Below, in pieces: positions 58,990-64,000 of a DNA stretch of 64,000 bases. The notes beneath the pieces were generated by a model that was not told the DNA's origin, searched no databases, and was given only the letters and a program-made list of their open reading frames with translations. The DNA comes from Chryseobacterium taeanense (lineage in GTDB: Bacteria > Bacteroidota > Bacteroidia > Flavobacteriales > Weeksellaceae): positions 62,001-126,000 of the forward strand of contig NZ_FNDW01000012.1 in assembly GCF_900099685.1 (NCBI RefSeq). Direction: 5' to 3'. Position 1 is the first letter of the stretch; every line of letters begins with the position of its first letter. The position numbers and the translations under genes were made by a program.

Positions 58990-59993
58990 TATGGAGCCTG
59001 AATTTTTGCTAAAATTCTATTAACGATTTCTTCCGATGAAATTTCCTCTGCTTCTGCCTCGAAAGTTAATCCTATTCTGTGTCTCAATACATCTTTTGCC
59101 AGCGATTTTACATCTTCAGGAATAACAAATGCTCTTCCTTTCAGAAATGCATAAGCCCTTGAAGCAATAGCAAGATTAATAGAAGCCCTTGGAGAAGCAC
59201 CGAAACTGATATAATTTTTGAGATCAGAAAGACCATAATCTTCAGGGAAACGGGTCGCAAAAACCATATCAAGAATATATTTTTCTATTTTTTCGTCAAG
59301 ATAAATCTGATTGATAAGCTCTTTGGCAGCAACGATATGCTCAAGAGAAATCACAGGTTTTACTGTAGGTTGGTGGGAGGTAGACACCATTCTCATGACC
59401 ATTCTTTCATCCTCAAACTTAGGATAATCAATTGTACATTTTAGCATGAAACGGTCGCTCTGCGCTTCCGGCAACAAGTAAGTTCCTTCCTGATCGATGG
59501 GGTTTTGTGTTGCCAGCACCAAAAAAGGTTTAGGCAACTTCATGGTTTCATCTCCGATGGTCACCTGCTTTTCCTGCATCACTTCTAAAAGAGCCGACTG
59601 CACTTTTGCTGGCGCACGGTTAATTTCATCTGCCAAAACAAAATTTGCAAAAACAGGACCTCTTTTAATGGAAAAATCATTGTCTTTAACATTGTAAATC
59701 ATCGTTCCCACAACATCCGCCGGCAAAAGATCCGGTGTAAACTGAATTCTGGAAAATTCGCCATGAACAGCTTCTGCAAGAGTTTTGATAGCCAATGTTT
59801 TTGCAAGACCAGGAACCCCTTCCAAAAGGACGTGACCATTTCCTAAAAGGCCTACCAAAAGGCGGTCTATCATATATTCCTGACCGATGATGACTTTATT
59901 GATTTCTTCGCGAAGACGGGAAAAATAGAAGTTCGCTTCCTTTACCTGTTCCGTTAACTGGCGAATATCTTCTGCTTGATATGTATCTGACAT
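58989..59993 (-). CDS. moxR: MoxR-family AAA+ ATPase of the bat operon
   Basis: The 334-residue AAA+ ATPase has Walker A (LEGVPGLAKT near residue 58), LPADVVGTMIYN, Walker B (FVLADEINRAPAKVQSALLEVMQE), sensor 1 (ATQNPIDQEGTYLLPEAQSDRF) and sensor 2 in FGASPRASINL. MoxR proteins act as chaperones that load or mature VWA proteins such as BatA/BatB. It is the first gene of the bat operon. The 250-base upstream region is AT-rich and shared with the divergent dinB-like gene. Confidence 0.95.
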   Translation of the reverse strand: MSDTYQAEDIRQLTEQVKEANFYFSRLREEINKVIIGQEYMIDRLLVGLLGNGHVLLEGVPGLAKTLAIKTLAEAVHGEFSRIQFTPDLLPADVVGTMIYNVKDNDFSIKRGPVFANFVLADEINRAPAKVQSALLEVMQEKQVTIGDETMKLPKPFLVLATQNPIDQEGTYLLPEAQSDRFMLKCTIDYPKFEDERMVMRMVSTSHQPTVKPVISLEHIVAAKELINQIYLDEKIEKYILDMVFATRFPEDYGLSDLKNYISFGASPRASINLAIASRAYAFLKGRAFVIPEDVKSLAKDVLRHRIGLTFEAEAEEISSEEIVNRILAKIQAP

Positions 59994-60192
59994 AGTCTAA
60001 TTTAAAATAATTGGTAAATTTCTAATAAATACTTGCATAAATCAACACAATCAGTGCCATTTTTGAGTTAAAGTTTGTTAAATATTCCGGCGTTAATACA
60101 AGATTCAAAATGGAATAAATTTCAAATATTATCTAAAATAACCATGTTTTCATAAAAAAATATAAAATTTGACTTAATCATCCTTTCAAAAA

Positions 60193-60223
60193 TTGTCATT
60201 TCCAGTTTATTAAACTATTTTTG
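60193..60223 (+). promoter_or_regulatory. Promoter of the DinB-like gene
   Basis: TTG at 60193-60195, a 20-base spacer and TATTTTTG at 60216-60223 fit the Bacteroidota promoter closely. The transcript would start near 60226, 18 bases before the ATG. Confidence 0.6.
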
Positions 60224-60243
60224 GTGATTAAAATTTTTGCAAA

Positions 60244-60717
60244 ATGAATTATCATTTTCAGGCTCACAGACAGGTACGCAGGAACCTTTTGGATATTTTA
60301 CAGAACACTTCCCACGAAGATCTTTTACTGATTCCGGATGGCTTCAACAATAATATATACTGGAATATTGCGCATACCGTTGCCACCCAGCAGCTTTTGC
60401 ATTATTACCTGAGTGGAAATCCTTTTAGAATTGATAAATATTGGATCGAAACCTACAAAAAAGGAACTTTGCCTAATCTGAATGTTCAGAAATCTGAAGT
60501 AGAAGATCTTGAATTTTTGCTAACAGAAACTTCAAAAATTTTAATGAGAGATTATGACAGCGATTTCTTTTCGGATTATACGCCTTATACTACCAGTTTT
60601 GGGATGGATCTGAAAAGTATTCAAGATGCTATCATTTTCAACAATATGCATGAAAGCCTTCATTACGGCTATGTACTGGCACAGAAAAGAGCAATTTTAG
60701 GAGAAAAAGGAAGGTAG
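60244..60717 (+). CDS. DinB family protein
   Basis: The 157-residue protein is a four-helix DinB-type domain with the three metal-site histidines in place: His48 in NIAHTVATQQLLHYYL and two in NNMHESLHYGYV near residues 135-139. DinB/YfiT-like proteins include thiol-dependent transferases and many uncharacterised members. Single-gene unit with its own promoter. Confidence 0.88.
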   Translation: MNYHFQAHRQVRRNLLDILQNTSHEDLLLIPDGFNNNIYWNIAHTVATQQLLHYYLSGNPFRIDKYWIETYKKGTLPNLNVQKSEVEDLEFLLTETSKILMRDYDSDFFSDYTPYTTSFGMDLKSIQDAIIFNNMHESLHYGYVLAQKRAILGEKGR

Positions 60718-60828
60718 TAAAAAAGTGAATTTTGCTTCGCAAGTCAATACTGAAAGATGAATTTTAATACAACAAATTGACTGACAAAGTAAAATTAACA
60801 TTTGACAATTCACTATTAAATTATTAAA

Positions 60829-61587
60829 ATGACAGATAAAAAAGACGATTTTATTTTCGGGCTGCGTCCCGTGATTGAAGCGATTGAAGCGGGAAAAACA
60901 ATTGATAAGGTCTTCGTGCAAAATGCACTGCAAGGGCCTATTTATGCTGAACTTAAAGCCATTCTGGCTAAAAATAAAATCCGTCCCAACTACGTTCCGG
61001 TTGAAAAACTGAACCGTTTTACAAGAAAAAATCATCAGGGTGTTGTTGCCTTTATTTCTGATGTTCCTTTTCATAAAGTGGAAGATATTATTCCTCAACT
61101 TTTTGAAGAAGGAAAAATACCTTTTTTACTTATTCTGGATCGATTAACAGACGTGAGAAATTTTGGAGCAATCTGCAGAACTGCTGAATGTGTAGGTGTA
61201 GACGCTGTCATCATCCCTGAAAAAGGCGCTGCGCCGATCAATTCAGATGCCATAAAAACCTCTGCGGGAGCACTATATAATGTTAAAATTTGTAAAGCTC
61301 CCAATTTAGCACACGTGGTAGATTTTCTTCAGCAAAGCGGAATCACGGTATTTGCAGCCAGCGAAAAGGCAGAAAAATTAATTTATAATGTTAATTTTAA
61401 TGAGCCTTGCGCTATTGTCATGGGAAATGAAGAAACCGGAATTTCAAAAGAAGTCTTACATCACGCTGATGAAAAAATAAAACTTCCTATCGAGGGTAAA
61501 ACACAATCTCTGAACGTTTCTGTAGCGTGTGGCGCTATTTTATATGAGGCAGTAAGACAGAAAATGACAGCAAACTCAAGCTTGTAG
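60829..61587 (+). CDS. rlmB: 23S rRNA (guanosine-2'-O-)-methyltransferase RlmB
   Basis: The 252-residue SPOUT methyltransferase has an N-terminal substrate-binding domain (FIFGLRPVIEAIEAGKTIDKVFV) and the catalytic knot: LDRLTDVRNFGAICRTAEC (motif 1 near 105-122), VMGNEETGISKEVL (motif 2 near 197) and LNVSVACGAILYE (motif 3 near 230). It 2'-O-methylates G2251 of 23S rRNA. Length and motifs are typical. Confidence 0.94.
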   Translation: MTDKKDDFIFGLRPVIEAIEAGKTIDKVFVQNALQGPIYAELKAILAKNKIRPNYVPVEKLNRFTRKNHQGVVAFISDVPFHKVEDIIPQLFEEGKIPFLLILDRLTDVRNFGAICRTAECVGVDAVIIPEKGAAPINSDAIKTSAGALYNVKICKAPNLAHVVDFLQQSGITVFAASEKAEKLIYNVNFNEPCAIVMGNEETGISKEVLHHADEKIKLPIEGKTQSLNVSVACGAILYEAVRQKMTANSSL

Positions 61588-61621
61588 TATTATTTAAGTA
61601 GTTAAATTTAAAAGAAATTAA

Positions 61622-62674
61622 ATGAAAAATATAGTCGCCTTAGCGCTAATATCAACCATAGCCCTCGTTTCATGTAATAAAAAAGAAACGGCAAAAATCA
61701 CAAAAGTAGATCCTAAAACAGGAAAAACAATCACGGTAGAAGTTCCTGCAGACTCTGTAGCAAAAGTAGAAGAAAATCCTGCCATTAAAGATTCAGCAGG
61801 GATTTATAAGCAGACTTTCAAACTGGAAAAAGGAAAAACCTATCCTTTAACAACGTATCAGAGAGATACCAAAACCATGACTGACCCTACCGGGAAAACA
61901 CTGAATGCAACCAGTGAGTCTACAGACGAGATGTCTTTCACTGTAAATGATATTAAAGGAAATGTTTATGATATGACTTTAAATCTGATTTCCAAAAGAA
62001 ATTCGCAGACCTCACAAGGTAAAACGGTGGTTGTAGATACCAAACTTCCTCTACCGAAAGAAGATGATCTTAAAATGATCTGGAATATCAACAGAGCGCT
62101 TACCGGAAATAAATTAAGCATGAAAATGGACACACGTGGGAATGTGATCTCCATAACAGGTTTTGATCCTGTTTATAATAAAGTAGCAACTTCTGTAGGA
62201 AACATTGTTAAAGATAAAAATCAGAAAGAAAGCATCATTGCGAGTCTGAAAGAATCATTTAATGAAAAGGTCCTGAAAGATCAGTTCAATAAAAACCTCA
62301 CGATTATTCCAAGAAAAGGGGTGAAAGTAGGAGAAAAATGGACGAACAGTGAAAACGCAGATGCGCAGGGTAAAATAAAAGTAACCTCCAATTACGTTCT
62401 TAAAAGTGTAGGAAACGGAATTGCAGAAATTGGCGTTACAGGAGGCATCCCTAAAAAAGTTGAAAAACAGAATCAGGGTGAAATTACACACAGCCTAAGC
62501 AGTGAACTGTCACAAAACGGAACCATAAAATTTGACCAAAACACAGGTTGGATCAACAATCAGAATATTTCTGTGAAAACAACACAGATTGAAACCATTT
62601 CAAACGGGAAAGAATCTCAGTCGATGAAAAGCGTTTCAAATTCTTCTGTGATGGTAAATCCAACTGCAAAATAA
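61622..62674 (+). CDS. DUF6263-like lipoprotein
   Basis: The 350-residue protein has a lipobox (ALVSCNKKE, acceptor Cys at residue 19), a Lys/Thr-rich linker, and an extended beta-rich domain (YPLTTYQRDTKTMTDPTGKTLNATSESTDEMSFTVNDI, later LTIIPRKGVKVGEKWTNS). This layout fits the DUF6263-type lipoproteins of Bacteroidota, of unknown function. It lies 34 bases after rlmB. Confidence 0.72.
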   Translation: MKNIVALALISTIALVSCNKKETAKITKVDPKTGKTITVEVPADSVAKVEENPAIKDSAGIYKQTFKLEKGKTYPLTTYQRDTKTMTDPTGKTLNATSESTDEMSFTVNDIKGNVYDMTLNLISKRNSQTSQGKTVVVDTKLPLPKEDDLKMIWNINRALTGNKLSMKMDTRGNVISITGFDPVYNKVATSVGNIVKDKNQKESIIASLKESFNEKVLKDQFNKNLTIIPRKGVKVGEKWTNSENADAQGKIKVTSNYVLKSVGNGIAEIGVTGGIPKKVEKQNQGEITHSLSSELSQNGTIKFDQNTGWINNQNISVKTTQIETISNGKESQSMKSVSNSSVMVNPTAK

Positions 62675-62747
62675 AAAGTTCAGAATTTAAGGTTGAGGGA
62701 TAAAGTTTCAACAAACTCTAACTCTCAACCATAAACATTTAATTATT

Positions 62748-62990
62748 ATGAAATATATTTTTGAGCTGGTACTTACTGCCATTATTATTTTCTTTGTATG
62801 GAATATCCTTAAAAGGATTTTCTTTAAAAGATTTTATAGTTATAGATTTAATAACAATAATCAAAATAATAAGCAGGATATACAAAACTCAAATAAAAAC
62901 AATCAACATATCAACTGGGATGCTGAAACCGTAGATTATGAAGAGGTAAAAGACAGTAATGATAAAGGTAATTCTGAAAATAAAAGATAA
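62748..62990 (+). CDS. DUF4834-like small membrane protein
   Basis: The 80-residue protein has one N-terminal membrane segment (IFELVLTAIIIFFVWNILKRIFF) and a polar, Asn/Lys-rich tail ending NWDAETVDYEEVKD, the pattern of DUF4834 proteins that precede YfhO genes in flavobacteria. The YfhO-like gene starts 11 bases later. Confidence 0.75.
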   Translation: MKYIFELVLTAIIIFFVWNILKRIFFKRFYSYRFNNNNQNNKQDIQNSNKNNQHINWDAETVDYEEVKDSNDKGNSENKR

Positions 62991-63001
62991 TAACCATCAA
63001 A

Positions 63002-64000
63002 ATGGCGAAAAATAAAAACCTGATTTATATTGCAATTTCATTAGTTGTATTTATCGTTTTAGCATTTTTATACTCCACTCCTGTTTTTACAGGAAAACAA
63101 CTTTTTCAGCATGATATCGTGCAGTATCGAGGAGGTGCGAAAGAACTTCTCGACTACAGAGCCGATACCGGAAAAGAAACGTATTGGAGCGATTCTATGT
63201 TTGGAGGAATGCCTACCTACCAGATGGGAAGCCAGTTCAAGGGAGATATTATTAAACAAATAGACTCTAAGTTGAACTTTTTCCCAAGGCCGGTCAACTA
63301 TATTTTCCTGCTCTTCGCCGGCTTTTTCCTCTTAGGAATGGTTGCCGTCAGAAACTGGAAATATGCCCTATTGGGAGCTACCTTTTTCGGTCTTTCCACG
63401 TATTTTTACATTGCCATTGCTGCAGGTCATAACGGTAAAATCAATACAATAGAATATTTCGCGCCGCTTCTGGCCGGGATTTTACTGGTCTACATACGTA
63501 AACAATATATTTGGGGATTTATCGTCACAACCCTATTTATGGGACTTCAGATTGCGGCCAATCACCCGCAGATGACGTATTATCTTTTCCTTGCTCTAGG
63601 ATTTTTATTCTTATCTGAATTGATTCGTGCGATTCAGAAGAAAATACCGATGAAACATTTTTTAATTTCATCAGGAATTATTGCCGCTTCATGCCTGATT
63701 GGTGTCGGAATGAATTCCCAAAGAATCATGGCCAACTCCGAATACATCAAAGAAACTGTTCGTGGAAAGCAGATTTTAACCAATGATAGCCATACTGAGG
63801 GAAAATCAGGAATGGACAAGGAAAGTATGCTTCTTTGGAGCTACGGAAAACTGGAAACCTTAAATCTTTTCATACCAAGACTGATGGGAGGCGGAAGCCA
63901 GGAACCTGAAGGAAAAGAGATGATGAATAGAGTTCAGGAACTCGTTCAGGAAAACGTAGGTTCACAGGCTGAAATGGACAGAATTTCAAAAGGTTTCGGA
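63002..64000 (+). CDS. YfhO-family membrane protein (partial, runs off the end)
   Basis: From the ATG at 63002 the frame is open to the window edge (333 codons). It begins MAKNKNLIYIAISLVVFIVLAF (membrane segment), then a large extracytoplasmic loop with QLFQHDIVQYRGGAKELLDYRADTGKETYW and GGMPTYQMG. Several membrane segments follow (about 100-190, 210-235), as in YfhO-type proteins related to GT-C glycosyltransferases. In Gram-positives YfhO glycosylates lipoteichoic acid; the flavobacterial substrate is unknown. The C terminus lies outside the window. Confidence 0.82.
   Translation, partial: MAKNKNLIYIAISLVVFIVLAFLYSTPVFTGKQLFQHDIVQYRGGAKELLDYRADTGKETYWSDSMFGGMPTYQMGSQFKGDIIKQIDSKLNFFPRPVNYIFLLFAGFFLLGMVAVRNWKYALLGATFFGLSTYFYIAIAAGHNGKINTIEYFAPLLAGILLVYIRKQYIWGFIVTTLFMGLQIAANHPQMTYYLFLALGFLFLSELIRAIQKKIPMKHFLISSGIIAASCLIGVGMNSQRIMANSEYIKETVRGKQILTNDSHTEGKSGMDKESMLLWSYGKLETLNLFIPRLMGGGSQEPEGKEMMNRVQELVQENVGSQAEMDRISKGFG

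Noticed and set aside
1..64000. tRNA, rRNA, insertion sequences or phage genes
   Set aside because: I scanned the intergenic gaps for cloverleaf-like GC-rich segments and the proteins for transposase, integrase or phage motifs and found none.

Overview
The window looks like chromosomal DNA of a Chryseobacterium-like flavobacterium (Bacteroidota, Weeksellaceae). The DNA is AT-rich, promoters carry the Bacteroidota -7 box TAnnTTTG, and there are many SxxC-type lipoproteins. A complete bat (aerotolerance) operon, a GOB-type B3 metallo-beta-lactamase and a chryseoviridin-like graspetide locus all point the same way. I see no rRNA, tRNA, CRISPR array or transposase. Both ends are open; the last gene (YfhO-like) runs off the right edge.

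Layout. 0-12.4 kb: housekeeping and envelope genes (CPA2 antiporter, purK, TauE/DUF1634 exporter pair, GOB-like beta-lactamase with a VOC protein, mevalonate decarboxylase, acyl-CoA synthetase). 12.7-15.97 kb: a graspetide (omega-ester RiPP) cluster. Four tandem precursor genes are followed by a terminator and then two ATP-grasp ligases. Each precursor has a PFFASFLEKQ leader, a double glycine, three or four Thr-x4-Asp hexads with a period of about 8 residues, and a terminal microviridin-type [TS]xKYPSD core. 16-25 kb: pdxJ, an MscS channel, ung, and a YceI-porin-YceI operon. 26-31 kb: mutS2 without Smr, a frameshifted YcxB-like gene, a small ABC unit, and a cobalamin riboswitch in front of an acyl-CoA thioesterase instead of a B12 gene. 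31-36.5 kb: HD hydrolase, PadR/PspC pair with an operator-like palindrome, a 20-codon amphipathic micro-ORF, an acyltransferase and a MenI-like thioesterase. 36.5-39.7 kb: a lipoprotein, a sigma factor fused to a membrane anchor, and an outer-membrane barrel, lying between menI-like and menF-like genes.

41.5-60 kb: the bat operon on the minus strand (moxR, GNAT, DUF58, BatD-like, batA, batB ... batC, batD) is split between batB and batC by about 10.4 kb of more AT-rich DNA. That insert holds a complete type I secretion set (TolC, HlyD adaptor, C39-peptidase ABC transporter), a nucleotidyltransferase-fold protein, two secreted proteins of unknown function, and a distinctive cargo: a protein with a double-glycine leader, a Gly/Asp/Trp/Tyr-rich linker and a papain/C39-like cysteine peptidase domain. 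batCD has its own short-leader promoter, so it can work despite the split. 60-64 kb: DinB-like protein, rlmB, a lipoprotein, DUF4834 and YfhO.

The two most unusual systems are the four-precursor multicore graspetide locus (related to the described chryseoviridin family, but with its own core series) and the secretion island inside the bat operon. They may be linked. The graspetide leaders end in a double glycine but their locus has no exporter, and the only peptidase-containing transporter in the window is the one in the island.
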